Assembly (NCBI GenBank): GCA_001580565.1
Contig: LRBF01000251.1
Coordinates: 1-62,302 of the forward strand
Source of the DNA: Caballeronia megalochromosomata
GTDB lineage: Bacteria; Pseudomonadota; Gammaproteobacteria; Burkholderiales; Burkholderiaceae
Direction: 5' to 3'
Length of the DNA stretch: 62,302 nucleotides
The position numbers and the translations under genes are program-made. Below are positions 36,213 through 45,108 of this stretch, in pieces (position 1 is the stretch's first letter; the number at the start of each line of letters is the position of its first letter). Below the pieces are notes generated by a model. It saw only the letters and a list, made by a program, of their open reading frames with translations. It made no database searches and had not been told where the DNA came from.

Positions 36213-37511
36213 TCAGACGGGAATCTTCTTTTCGTAATCGATGGCGCTGGAGCACACGAGCAAGCCGATGCCGGCTGCCGCGAAGAACATCAGCGCAAGG
36301 AAGTAGGAGTGCGTGAACCGCACGATCGCGCCGACGATGATCGGCACCGCGACGCCGCCGATATTGCCGCCGAGATTCATGAAGCCGCCGAGAAAGCCGA
36401 TCTTGTTGCGCGTGCCGAGCGACGACGGAATGCACCAGTAAAGACCGCACCAGCGCAGGAAGAAGAGCGTCGTGGAAAGCAGGGCGACGACCGCGACCGC
36501 ATTCGTCACATAGGCCACCGAGAAGATCGATACCGTGGCGACGACCGCCGCGATGCCGAAGAGCGTGCGCATCACGACATTCGGACGACCGCCCGCGGCC
36601 TTCCACTTGTCCGCGATCCATCCGCCGATCAGCTCGCCGATGAAGCCGCTGAAAAAGATGATGAAGCTCGACCCGCCCATCTGCTTGATGTCGAAGCCAT
36701 GAACCATGTGCAGGTAATTGGGCATCCAGGTGAGCAGGCCGTAGAACACGCTGTTGAAGCACATCCAGCCGAAGAACATGCACCACACCGAGCGGTACTT
36801 GAAGAAATCGCGCGTGCGGCCGGAGAGCGACGACGGTTCGGCGGCGGCATCGCGGGCATGCGATTCCTCGATATAGGCGGCTTCGAGCTCGTTCACGCCC
36901 GGATGCTCGCGTGGTGTATTGCGTACATAAAACCAGGCGAGAACGCCCGCGAGCACCGTGCCGATGCCAGCCACCGCGAAGGCGAGCCGCCACGAGCCGA
37001 GCGTCGCGATGAGACCGGTGATCAGGATCGCGCCCAGCGCCGCGCCGAGCGGTGCGCCGCCGTCGAGGAGCGTCGCGCCGCGGCCGCGCTCGGTTTGCGT
37101 CATCCAGATCGCGTTGAGCTTGCCGCCTGCCGGATAGATCGGCGCTTCCGACGCGCCCAGTCCGAGGCGCGTGAGGAGCAGGCCCGGCGCGTTCGTGCAG
37201 ACCGCCGCGATGGCCTGGAAGAAGCCCCAGAAAACGGTCGCGGTTGCGATCACGACGCGCGGCTTGAAGCGGTCGGCGAGCATGCCGCCGGGAATCTGCA
37301 TGACCGCATAGGTCCAGAAGAAGGAGGAGAGGATGAGCCCCTCCATCGCCGGGCCGATATCGAACTCCTTCGAAATGAGCGGCATGGCGACGGACAGCGA
37401 CGCGCGGTCGATGTAGTTGATCGCGATGAGGCTCAGCATGACGACGAAAATCTTCCAGCGAACGGTGGATTTGCCCACCGTCAGTGCGGCAACACCGGGT
37501 GTTGAAGACAT
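36213..37511 (-). CDS. MFS transporter
   Basis: A 432-residue carrier with about 12 hydrophobic segments. The N-terminal INYIDRASLSVAMPLI and the loop GMLADRFKPRVVI are typical of the anion:cation symporter-like MFS proteins that take up organic acids and glucarate-like compounds. It is the first gene of an operon with the arylmalonate-decarboxylase-like enzyme (54 bases downstream), the dihydropyrimidinase and the serine hydrolase, and is divergent from a GntR regulator. It probably imports the substrate of these enzymes. Confidence 0.85.
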   Translation of the reverse strand: MSSTPGVAALTVGKSTVRWKIFVVMLSLIAINYIDRASLSVAMPLISKEFDIGPAMEGLILSSFFWTYAVMQIPGGMLADRFKPRVVIATATVFWGFFQAIAAVCTNAPGLLLTRLGLGASEAPIYPAGGKLNAIWMTQTERGRGATLLDGGAPLGAALGAILITGLIATLGSWRLAFAVAGIGTVLAGVLAWFYVRNTPREHPGVNELEAAYIEESHARDAAAEPSSLSGRTRDFFKYRSVWCMFFGWMCFNSVFYGLLTWMPNYLHMVHGFDIKQMGGSSFIIFFSGFIGELIGGWIADKWKAAGGRPNVVMRTLFGIAAVVATVSIFSVAYVTNAVAVVALLSTTLFFLRWCGLYWCIPSSLGTRNKIGFLGGFMNLGGNIGGVAVPIIVGAIVRFTHSYFLALMFFAAAGIGLLVCSSAIDYEKKIPV

Positions 37512-37596
37512 GAACGGGCTCCTGGATAGGCGGATGTTTTCGTGACGTCGCGCAACGTGGAACAGAGTATAGGATTAGAAATTTATAATTACAAAC

Positions 37597-37646
37597 AGTG
37601 TAAACACTTGGTTTTATTGAAATTTAGGTTGCACGATCGTAGTGCA
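37597..37646. promoter_or_regulatory. Candidate GntR operators in the divergent region
   Basis: The 171-base gap between the MFS and GntR starts has an AT-rich centre unlike the rest of the window. Two short inverted repeats stand out: AGTGT-AA-ACACT at 37597-37608, and TGCAC (37630-37634) with GTGCA (37642-37646). Either could be the operator of the adjacent FCD-type regulator. Confidence 0.4.
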
Positions 37647-37682
37647 GGGTTTTCACCAAGTTCGTGATAAGCTTGCACTGCG

Positions 37683-38414
37683 ATGAACCAGACCACCAAA
37701 AGCCCCCTCCTTCTGCGCACGCGCGGCATGGCCGCGGAGATCGCCGCGCGCCTGCGCGACATGATCGACGAGGGCGAACTGCCGCCCGGCGCGCGCATCG
37801 ACGAAAAAGAATTGAGCGGCGCATTTGACGTCTCGAAGACGCCCTTGCGCGAGGCGTTGAAGGTGCTGGTGTCGGAAGGGCGCGTGACGCACCGGCAGTA
37901 CATCGGTTATCGCGTCGCGGAGATCGATCTCGATGATCTCGCCGCCACGTTCGAGCTGCTTCACGGCCTCGAAGCCATGGCGGGCGAACTGGTGCAGCAG
38001 CGCATCACGAATACGGAAATCGCGGCGATCGCGGCGAAGCATCGGCGCATGGTGGAGTGTCACGACGCCGGCAAGCGCGTCGAGTATTTCAGGTTGAACC
38101 AGCAGATCCACCAGATGATCGTCGATGCCGCCGACAATCCCGTGCTCGCGAATGTCTATTCGACATTGATGGCGAAGGTGCACCGCGCGCGCGGCGCGGC
38201 CAATGCCGACACGCTGCGCTGGGCCGAATCGGCCAGCGAGCACGAAGCCATTCTGGCCGCGCTCGAACATCCCGCGCGCGAAGGCCTGCCGGCGATCCTG
38301 CGCGAGCATTCGCAGAACACGGCGCGCGAAGTGCTCGCCGTGCTCGATCGCACGAAAGGCGATGCGCCCGCCGCGCGCATGGGCGATCTCGCGCGCGAGG
38401 AAGCACCGGGCTAA
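37683..38414 (+). CDS. GntR family transcriptional regulator (FCD domain)
   Basis: A 243-residue regulator of the FadR/FCD subgroup. The winged helix-turn-helix (about residues 10-80) contains LPPGARIDEKELSGAFDVSKTPLREALKVLVSEG-type sequence in the usual positions, and the C-terminal helical FCD domain has the Asp/His metal-ligand pattern (FRLNQQIHQMIVDAADNP). It is divergent from the MFS-decarboxylase-dihydropyrimidinase-hydrolase operon, its likely target, and convergent with the broken GntP gene, whose stop is seven bases away. Its effector is probably a carboxylate from the pathway. Confidence 0.9.
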   Translation: MNQTTKSPLLLRTRGMAAEIAARLRDMIDEGELPPGARIDEKELSGAFDVSKTPLREALKVLVSEGRVTHRQYIGYRVAEIDLDDLAATFELLHGLEAMAGELVQQRITNTEIAAIAAKHRRMVECHDAGKRVEYFRLNQQIHQMIVDAADNPVLANVYSTLMAKVHRARGAANADTLRWAESASEHEAILAALEHPAREGLPAILREHSQNTAREVLAVLDRTKGDAPAARMGDLAREEAPG

Positions 38415-38420
38415 ACGCCC

Positions 38421-39795
38421 TTACGTCAGCACGCTCCACAACACGAGCGTCAGCACGAGCCCCACCACCGAGACGATCGTCTGCAACACGGACCACACCG
38501 CGACCGTGCGCTTCAACGTGAGCCCGAAGTATTCGCGCACCATCCAGAAACCCGCGTCGTTGACGTGGCAGAAGAACACGGAGCCCGCGCCGATCGCCAG
38601 CGCCATCAGCGAATTGTGGGTTGCCGAGAGTCCACTGACGACGGGTGCGACGATCCCTGCGGTGGTCGTCGTGGCGACGGTGGCCGAGCCCGTCGCCTGA
38701 CGCAGCGCGACCGCGATCAGCCATGCAAGCAGGATCAGCGGCAGATGCGTGCCGACCGCAATCTTTCCGATGGTCGCGCTGATGCCCGCATTGACGAGCA
38801 TCTGCTTCAGCCCGCCGCCCGCGCCGATGGTGAGCAGCAGCGCCGCGATCGGCGGCAGGCTCTTGCGCAGGATCGCGCCCACACGCTCGCGCGCCATGCC
38901 GCGCGACCAGCCGAGCATCACGATCGCGAAGAGCACCGTCAGGGCGAGCGCCACGAGCGGCTCGCCGACGAAATCGAGCGTGTCGTAGAGCAGCGTGTCC
39001 TTCGTGAGCGCGAGCTTTGCGATCGTGCGGCCGAGCATCATCACCACGGGCAGCAGGATCGTCACGAGCGAGATCGCGAAGCCCGGCGTCGAGGCGCCGT
39101 CTTCATGCGCGGTGAAGAGCTTGCCCATTTCCTCGGGCTCTTCGATATGCAGGCGTTTGGATAGCCAGATGCCATAGAGCGGCCCGGCGAGAATCACGGC
39201 CGGCAGCGCGACGATGAGACCCAGCCCGAGCGTCAGGCCGAGATCGGCGTGCAGCGCGCTCACCGCGATCAGCGGACCCGGATGCGGCGGCAGCAACGCA
39301 TGCAGCGTCGTCATGCCGGCGAGCGCGGGAATCGCGATGCGCAAGATCGGCTGCTTCGCGCGACGCGCCATCACGAAGATGATCGGCACCATCATCACGA
39401 GACCGACTTCGAAGAAGAGCGGCAAGCCGACGATGATCGCGACGAACGCCATCATCCACGGCAGGCGGCGCGGCGTCGAATGATCGAGCAGTTTTGGTGA
39501 CGAGCCGGTCGGCCGCGCCGGACTCGGCCATCAGCGCGCCGAGCATGGCGCCGAGCGCGATGATGATGCCGACGTCGCCGAGCAGTGCCCCGGCGCCCTT
39601 GCTGAACGCTTGCGCGATCGCTTCGAGCGGCTGATGCGCGGTGAAGCCCGCCGCGAACGTGCCCACGAGAATGGACAGGAACGGCGCGAGCTTGAGCACG
39701 CTGATGGCAACGATGATGATCGCGAGGCCGAGTGCGCAGGCGATCAGAAGCTGAGTGTCGTGGGCAGACCAGGGAACGAGGGTGGTTGGATTCAC
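38421..39795 (-). pseudogene. GntP family gluconate:H+ symporter, interrupted by a +1 frameshift
   Basis: Two overlapping frames together make one GntP-family permease of about 457 residues. The first part (GTG start at 39795, NPTTLVPWSAHDTQLL onward) runs through GALMAESGAADRLVTK; the second part continues LLDHSTPRRLPWMMAFVAIIVGLPLFFEVGLVMM in the other frame and reaches the stop at 38421. The switch falls in a run of four A (minus strand; TTTT at 39492-39495 on plus). With three A, the frame is continuous and the protein is full length. So there is one extra base, either a true null mutation or a sequencing/assembly error. GntP proteins import gluconate and related sugar acids. The AAGGT before the GTG is a modest ribosome site. 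Confidence 0.8.
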
Positions 39796-40027
39796 GGTGA
39801 CCTTGTGCTGACGCGCATCGCCTTGAATGCCGATGCGATTACGAGGAGCTTTCGTGTCCCGCGCATGACCTCGCGCGTTCTTTGCGAAGCATGCGCGGGA
39901 CGCGAAGCCCCGTCGTAATAGCACTTTTCGACGCCTCGGTCAAAAGCGGCCGCGCGTCGATCGTGCTCTCTCAGGCTGGCCTTGCAACCGACTTGCCGCG
40001 TATTGCCGGCATTTTGCGTTTTGAATT

Positions 40028-40056
40028 CGGAATGCCGTTTTGTGTCTTGCATTCCG
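40028..40056 (-). terminator. Hairpin downstream of the small minus-strand gene
   Basis: An 8-bp inverted repeat, CGGAATGC (40028-40035) and GCATTCCG (40049-40056), lies 19 bases after the stop of the gene at 40076 on the minus strand and is followed by an A/T-rich stretch. The rest of the 280-base gap to the GntP start (39796-40075) shows no gene. Confidence 0.45.
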
Positions 40057-40075
40057 CATGCACATCCGCAGCGAA

Positions 40076-40354
40076 CTACGCGGCGGCCTTGCCGGGGCCG
40101 GCGGCGTGATCCTGCGCGAGAAGATCGAGCAGGCGAAGTACGCGGGCGCGTTGCGTGGACACGAGATCGCTTTCGTCACCGAGTGTGGCGAGCCGCCTTT
40201 TCCAGTAGGCGCGATCCAGACAGGCGAACGCTTTCTGATTGCCTGTCAGCGCGAGCGAACGGATCATGTGTTCCAGATGATCGAGCTGCGCGTCCGCGAC
40301 GCGCGCCGGCTTGAGCGCCGCGCGCCTGACTTGCAAGACTTTCGACTTTTCCAT
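40076..40354 (-). CDS. Small hypothetical protein
   Basis: A 92-residue basic, helical protein beginning MEKSKVLQVRRAALKPARV and containing LDRAYWKRRLATL and RARVLRLLDLLAQDH. It has no membrane segment or known catalytic motif. The frame extends 49 codons upstream, but those codons have a poor composition and the Met at 40354 begins the part that reads like a protein. An overlapping plus-strand frame is less protein-like. I cannot assign a function. The 270 bases between this start and the AraC gene at 40625 hold no gene that I can support and probably contain both promoters. Confidence 0.5.
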   Translation of the reverse strand: MEKSKVLQVRRAALKPARVADAQLDHLEHMIRSLALTGNQKAFACLDRAYWKRRLATLGDESDLVSTQRARVLRLLDLLAQDHAAGPGKAAA

Positions 40355-40624
40355 ATTGACGCCCCGAAACGTCTTTTTTCTGCTGCTGCGGCTGTGTTTT
40401 TGGTCTTGATCAGCCGTAAACCGTGTGAATGGGAGACAGCGATGTGACAGCGCGATGACGGCAAGGAATCGCCGACCTGAACCGCCCGCGACGCCGCACA
40501 CCCTGCTCCTCGATCAGCACGATATACCTGCATTTCGAATACGCTTTACCATGCGTCTCATTTGTCGGCGCGCATCGTGCGCGCGCGAACGATCGAAAGG
40601 ATGACATGACCGACATCGCTATCC

Positions 40625-41677
40625 ATGCCCGCCGATTCTGATGCGCCCACGCTATCCACGCGCTTCTCGACGCAGGCATTTGCGCGCGAGCGGCAATTGC
40701 TTGCCTGGCGCGATCGCGTCGGGCATGTCGTCGATGTCGTTCCCGACAAGGACCGGATCGCGCGCGGCTTCGCAGGCAGCATCGATCTGCATGCGGCGGG
40801 CGGCCTCGTGTTCACGGAGGCGCGCACCGACGCGCTGGTGCTCGAGCGATCGATTGCGCGCGTCTCGACCGACACGCGCCGCGATTTCGCCTTTCATGTG
40901 TATGCGCAAGGCGAGACCGGCCATGTCAGCGGGCTGAGCGTGAAGCGCAGCGCGCCGGGTTCGGTGCGCGGCATCGTCGCGTTCGATCTGAATCAGCGGT
41001 TCCGCGTCGAACGTCCGGCATGCCGCGTGTTGACGATGTTCATGCCGCGTTCGGTCGTCGCCGCGCATATCGGCGACTGCGACGCGCTGCACGGTCGCGT
41101 GGTGCCTGCCGAAGCGCCGCTCGCGCGCTTCGTGTTCGCGCACTTCGATTCCACCGCACGCGACTTGCCGGCGCTGGCACGGCCCGATGCCATCGATGCG
41201 CTCGATGCCGGTGCGCAACTCCTGCTCGCGACCTTCGCCGACAAGCCGCATGCGGTGCACGATTCGCGCGCCGCGCTGCAAACGGCCGTGAAGAGTCAGG
41301 TGAAGCGCTATGTCGAGTCGCATCTTCATGAAGCCGATCTCACGCCGACGAAGATCGTCGAGGCACTCGGCCTCAAGCGCGCGACGATTTATCGATGGTT
41401 CGAGCCTGAAGGCGGCCTCGCTGCGTACATTCGATACTGCCGCCTGCGCGAGGCCGCCGATGAGCTCGCGCGCTTTCCGAACCTGCAGATTGCGGATATC
41501 GCATTTGGCCTCGGCTTCAGGAGCGCATCGGATTTCACGCGCGCGTTCCGTCGTGCCTTCGATGTGAGTCCAATGGAAATGCGTCTGCGCGCGCTCGAAC
41601 TATTGCGCGAGGCGGACAGCGATCCCGTCATGCGCATGCACGCCGCGCACTCGAGGGGCGTTCGGGGAAGCGGCTGA
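40625..41677 (+). CDS. AraC family transcriptional regulator
   Basis: A 350-residue AraC-type regulator. The N-terminal 200 residues resemble the AraC-binding-like (cupin) sensor domain found with benzoate-type and related regulators; the C-terminal 100 residues contain two helix-turn-helix motifs (TPTKIVEALGLKRATIYRWFE and LQIADIAFGLGFRSASDFTRAFRRAF). The end overlaps the MFS gene on the opposite strand by 50 bases, so the two are convergent with overlapping tails. Its target may be that carrier or a gene elsewhere. No ribosome site is obvious at the ATG. Confidence 0.85.
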   Translation: MPADSDAPTLSTRFSTQAFARERQLLAWRDRVGHVVDVVPDKDRIARGFAGSIDLHAAGGLVFTEARTDALVLERSIARVSTDTRRDFAFHVYAQGETGHVSGLSVKRSAPGSVRGIVAFDLNQRFRVERPACRVLTMFMPRSVVAAHIGDCDALHGRVVPAEAPLARFVFAHFDSTARDLPALARPDAIDALDAGAQLLLATFADKPHAVHDSRAALQTAVKSQVKRYVESHLHEADLTPTKIVEALGLKRATIYRWFEPEGGLAAYIRYCRLREAADELARFPNLQIADIAFGLGFRSASDFTRAFRRAFDVSPMEMRLRALELLREADSDPVMRMHAAHSRGVRGSG

Positions 41678-42917
41678 GTGCGAGGAGCGTCACGCAGTTC
41701 GCGGCGAGCAGATACCACGCGGGCGTCATAACATTGCCGGTTGCGCCGATGAGCCATGCGACCGCGAGCGGCGAAAAGCCCCCGAAGATGACGACGCCGA
41801 AGGTGTAGATCACCGAGAGACTCGCCGCGCGCCTGTGCTTCGGGAAGGCTTCGAGCATGAGCACCGAGCCCGCGCCCGCGTTGTTCAGCGCAATGGCGAC
41901 ATACAGCAGGATGATCACGAGCGCGAGGCTATCCGGTGCGCCTCGCGTGAGCGCATGGAACGCGGGATAAGCCGTCGCGAGCGCGGCCACGAGCGATGCA
42001 TATTGCAGCGTCTTGCGGCTCATGAGGCGATCCGCGGCGAGCGCGACGAGCGGCGTGACGACGAGAATCACGAGACCGGAGAGCGACGCGATCAGGAAGC
42101 TGATCGCCGGCGGCCGTTGCAATGTGTGGGTCAGATAGCTCGGCATGTATAACACGGCGATGTAGATGCTGGACGAGGGCGCCGCCATCATCAGGATGCC
42201 GCATGCGAGCGGGCGTGCATGCTCGCGAAGCACGATCGCGAGCGGCGTGCGCGTGGGACGCGCTCGCGACGTCGAGGTGTCGTCCGGCGCGCGGCGCAGA
42301 AACCAGCCGAGCGGCGCGATCAATCCGCCGATGACGAAGGGCACGCGCCATCCCCATAGCGCGAGTTGGTCGGGCGACAGCAACGCGGACGTGCACGCGC
42401 CGACGAGCGCCGCCACGCATGCGGCCGCGCCCTGGCTCGCGCCGCGCCAGCTGACGATGAAGCAGCGCCGTTCGTAAGGCACGGACTCCATCAGCAGCGC
42501 GGAGGCCGGACCGATCTCGCCGCCCGCTGCGAGCCCTTGCAGAAGCCGCGCAAACACGATCAGCACGGCCGCGCTCGCGCCGATCGCCGCATGCGTCGGC
42601 AGGCACGCGATGAGCCAGGTGCCCGCCGCCATCAGGCCGATCGACAGCCGCATGCCGGCCTCGCGGCCGCGCCGGTCCGCGTATCGGCCGATCAGCAGTG
42701 CGCCGAGCGGCCGCATGACGAAGCCCGCGCCGAATGTCGCGAGCGAGAGCAGCAGCGACGACGCGGCGTCGTGCGCGGGAAAGAAGAGCCGTCCGATGAT
42801 CGCCGCGGAGAAGCCATACACCGTGAAGTCATAGGCGACGAAGCCGTTGCTGATCACCGTCGCCACGATCATGCGCGTGAGATTCGGCGTTGCGTTTCGA
42901 GATTCGGTCTGGACCAT
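41628..42917 (-). CDS. MFS transporter (metabolite:H+ symporter type)
   Basis: A 429-residue carrier with about 12 hydrophobic segments of the metabolite:H+ symporter family (proline/betaine, alpha-ketoglutarate, shikimate relatives). The opening FVAYDFTVYGFSAAIIGRLFFP and the loop RPLGALLIGRYADRRGR are characteristic. It stands alone, convergent with the AraC gene and divergent from the ECF41 sigma gene. The substrate is probably an organic acid or betaine; sequence alone does not show which. Confidence 0.85.
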   Translation of the reverse strand: MVQTESRNATPNLTRMIVATVISNGFVAYDFTVYGFSAAIIGRLFFPAHDAASSLLLSLATFGAGFVMRPLGALLIGRYADRRGREAGMRLSIGLMAAGTWLIACLPTHAAIGASAAVLIVFARLLQGLAAGGEIGPASALLMESVPYERRCFIVSWRGASQGAAACVAALVGACTSALLSPDQLALWGWRVPFVIGGLIAPLGWFLRRAPDDTSTSRARPTRTPLAIVLREHARPLACGILMMAAPSSSIYIAVLYMPSYLTHTLQRPPAISFLIASLSGLVILVVTPLVALAADRLMSRKTLQYASLVAALATAYPAFHALTRGAPDSLALVIILLYVAIALNNAGAGSVLMLEAFPKHRRAASLSVIYTFGVVIFGGFSPLAVAWLIGATGNVMTPAWYLLAANCVTLLALSRFPERPSSARRACA

Positions 42918-43078
42918 GAATGAACAGGGATCAATGCATACCGATATTAACGGCGGCTTTGCTCAGATCTTTTGGCGCTTCGTCGTCGTCATTCACGAAT
43001 AGTCGCCGCGCGCATAATATACGATCAGCTTTCAAATGGATGGCTTCGCAGTCCGCCTACGAACGAGGAAGCGCCTTC

Positions 43079-43960
43079 ATGGATGACGCCACGCGTGAAT
43101 TCGACCGCCTGCGCCCTCGCTTGCAGGGCATCGCGTATCGCATGCTCGGTTCGGTCGCCGAAGCGGAAGACATCGTGCAGGACGTGTGGCTGCGCTGGCA
43201 CGCGGCGGCACGCGAAGCCATCGAGAATGCGGAAGCATGGCTCGTCGCGGTCACGACGCGGCATTCGATCGACCGGCTGCGCGCCGCGAAACTGCAGCGC
43301 GAACATTACGCGGGCATCTGGCTGCCCGAGCCGCAGATCACCGAGCCGCCCGCGACGCCCGAAGAAGTCACCGAGCGTGCGGACGATGTATCCGTCGCGT
43401 TTCTCATGTTGCTCGAACGCCTGACACCCGAAGCACGCGCGGCGTTCCTGCTGCGCGAGGTGTTCGACGCCGATTATCCGGAGGTTGCGCGCATCATCGG
43501 CAAGACGGAGGCTGCGTGCCGCCAGCTCGTGAGCCGCGCCAAGGCACAACTGCGCGACGAGCGCCCGCGCCGTTCGGTGCCGCGCGAGATCCACAGGCGC
43601 TTGCTGCAGGCGTTCGCGCGCGCGATCGAGCACGGCGATTTCGCGGCCATTCACGCGATGCTCGCGGAAGACGCGACGCTCATCGGCGATGGCGGCGGCC
43701 GCGTGCCGAGCTTCCCGGAGCCGCTCTTCGGCGCCAAACGCATCGCGCAGCTTTTCTATGCCGCATTCCTGCGTTACGGAAAGGGCGTGCGGCTCGAACT
43801 CGTCATGCTCAATGGCCAATGGGCGCTCCTGCGCTTCATCGACGACAAGCTCGAATCCGCCCAGACATACGACATCGAGGACGAGCACATCGTGCGCATA
43901 CAGGTGCAGCGCAACCCGGAAAAGCTCGAACGCATCGCGGCCCGTCACGGCACTGCGTGA
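43079..43960 (+). CDS. ECF41-type RNA polymerase sigma factor (SigJ family)
   Basis: A 293-residue ECF sigma factor with a fused C-terminal SnoaL-like regulatory domain. Sigma region 2 is at about 5-75 (AEAEDIVQDVWLRW), region 4 at about 108-160 (DADYPEVARIIGKTEAACRQLVSRAK), and the extension at 172-290. The three signature motifs of group ECF41 are all present: WLPEP at 81-85 between the two regions, DGGGR at 204-208, and NPEKL at 279-283. In this group the extension replaces an anti-sigma factor. GAGGAA precedes ATG 43079. The typical partner, a carboxymuconolactone-decarboxylase-like gene, follows at once, and an ECF41-type promoter lies at 45049. Confidence 0.93.
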   Translation: MDDATREFDRLRPRLQGIAYRMLGSVAEAEDIVQDVWLRWHAAAREAIENAEAWLVAVTTRHSIDRLRAAKLQREHYAGIWLPEPQITEPPATPEEVTERADDVSVAFLMLLERLTPEARAAFLLREVFDADYPEVARIIGKTEAACRQLVSRAKAQLRDERPRRSVPREIHRRLLQAFARAIEHGDFAAIHAMLAEDATLIGDGGGRVPSFPEPLFGAKRIAQLFYAAFLRYGKGVRLELVMLNGQWALLRFIDDKLESAQTYDIEDEHIVRIQVQRNPEKLERIAARHGTA

Positions 43961-44104
43961 TGCATGGCCGATGCGATTGATGCCCGCGAGGCAACAGCGT
44001 GCGCACGCGCGCGTGTCTACCGCGAAAAGGCGCGCAAACCTACGATGACGTCCATGCCGGAAACGAATCGCCGGCCGACATCTTCAACCACGCATGGAGT
44101 CATC

Positions 44105-44584
44105 ATGACGCAGCGAATCAACTACGTTCAACAATCGCCCGAACTGTTCAAGAAGTTCTATGAGTTCAGTCAGGCGATCCGTGAGTGCGCGATCGAGCAG
44201 ACCACCCGCGATCTCGTCACGCTTCGCGCGTCGCAGTTGAACGGCTGCGCCTTTTGCGTCGATATGCACGTGAAGGAAGCGAAGATTCATGGCGAGCGCG
44301 AACTGCGTACGCATCATGTGGCGATCTGGCGCGAGTCGACGCTGTTCTCGCCGCGCGAACGCGCCGCGCTCGCGTGGACCGAGGTGCTGACGCGCATTCC
44401 CGAGCATGGCGTGTCCGACGAAATCTATGGACGCGTGCGCGAGCAGTTCTCGGAAAAGGAGTTGTCCGACCTGACGTACGCCATCATGGCGATCAATGGA
44501 TGGAACCGCGCCAATGTCGCGTTCCAGACGGTGCCGGGCTCGTCCGACAAGGCTTTCGGCCTCGACAAGGCAAACCTGTCGTAA
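44105..44584 (+). CDS. Carboxymuconolactone decarboxylase / AhpD-like protein (ECF41 partner)
   Basis: A 159-residue AhpD-like protein. The redox centre is CAFCVDMH: Cys48, Cys51 and His55. GGAG lies a few bases before ATG 44105. Genes of this family are the commonest genomic neighbours and regulatory targets of ECF41 sigma factors, and here the gene follows the sigma gene with 144 bases between. I did not find an ECF41 promoter in that gap. It may reduce alkyl hydroperoxides; a true decarboxylase role is unlikely because no protocatechuate genes are nearby. Confidence 0.88.
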   Translation: MTQRINYVQQSPELFKKFYEFSQAIRECAIEQTTRDLVTLRASQLNGCAFCVDMHVKEAKIHGERELRTHHVAIWRESTLFSPRERAALAWTEVLTRIPEHGVSDEIYGRVREQFSEKELSDLTYAIMAINGWNRANVAFQTVPGSSDKAFGLDKANLS

Positions 44585-44622
44585 TGCGTTCGCGCCGTCA
44601 TTCGATCATGGGAGAACGTATC

Positions 44623-45030
44623 ATGCACAGCATCAAACGCGTGGGAGTCGTGCTCGTCGTCGGATGCGCGGCGCTCGTCGCGAACACGGCGCAGGCCGCG
44701 CCACAGGCCATCGTCAAGGAGCTCATGACGAAACCGCTGCCCGACTATCCGGGCAAGGAAGCGCTGATGATCAGCGTCGAATATCCCCCGGGCGCGGTCG
44801 ATCCGGTGCATCGTCATGATGCGAATGCGTTCGTGTATGTGGTCGAAGGCACGATCGTCATGCAGCTTCGGGGTGGCCAGGCCGTGACGCTCAAACCCGG
44901 CGACACCTTTTATGAAGGCCCGGACGATATCCACACGGTGGGCCGCAACGCCAGCCACACGAAGCGCGCGAAGTTCATCGTGCTGCTTCTCAAGGACAAG
45001 GGCAAACCGGTTCTGACGCCGGTGAAATAA
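44623..45030 (+). CDS. Exported cupin domain protein
   Basis: A 135-residue protein with a signal peptide (MHSIKRVGVVLVVGCAALVANTAQA) and one cupin barrel. The metal motif reads PVHRHDANAFVYVVEG, and the second cupin motif GDTFYEGPDDIHTVGRN supplies the last His. GGGAGAA sits well before ATG 44623. It lies 38 bases after the AhpD-like gene and is probably co-transcribed. A single-domain exported cupin may be a small dioxygenase, isomerase or binding protein; none can be chosen here. Confidence 0.85.
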   Translation: MHSIKRVGVVLVVGCAALVANTAQAAPQAIVKELMTKPLPDYPGKEALMISVEYPPGAVDPVHRHDANAFVYVVEGTIVMQLRGGQAVTLKPGDTFYEGPDDIHTVGRNASHTKRAKFIVLLLKDKGKPVLTPVK

Positions 45031-45048
45031 AAGAAATCCGGCATGACG

Positions 45049-45075
45049 TGTCACAAGGCGCAGGGCGTGAACGTC
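45049..45075 (+). promoter_or_regulatory. ECF41-type promoter (TGTCACA-N16-CGTC)
   Basis: TGTCACA (45049-45055) and CGTC (45072-45075) are separated by exactly 16 bases, the consensus I recall for ECF41 promoters. The -10 element ends 33 bases before the LysR start at 45109, a normal distance. I found no second match to both elements at this spacing while reading the window by eye. The sigma factor encoded about 1.1 kb upstream is the obvious candidate to use it. Confidence 0.7.
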
Positions 45076-45108
45076 TAGTGAGACAGAGCCACTACGTTTT
45101 GTGCCGCC

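Noticed and set aside
39103..39504. C-terminal part of the frame that begins at 39924
   Set aside because: After the A4 run this frame turns into Arg/Asp-rich sequence unlike a permease; the real continuation is in the other frame.
40040..40447. Plus-strand frame of 135 codons opposite the small gene
   Set aside because: The minus-strand frame reads as a compact helical protein; this one does not resemble any family.
40443..40449. Second ECF41 -35 element (TGTGACA on plus, TGTCACA on minus)
   Set aside because: No GACG lies at the 16-base spacing, so only half of the motif is present.
42920..43078. N-terminal extension of the ECF41 sigma factor
   Set aside because: The upstream codons are not sigma-like, and the ribosome site GAGGAA fits ATG 43079.
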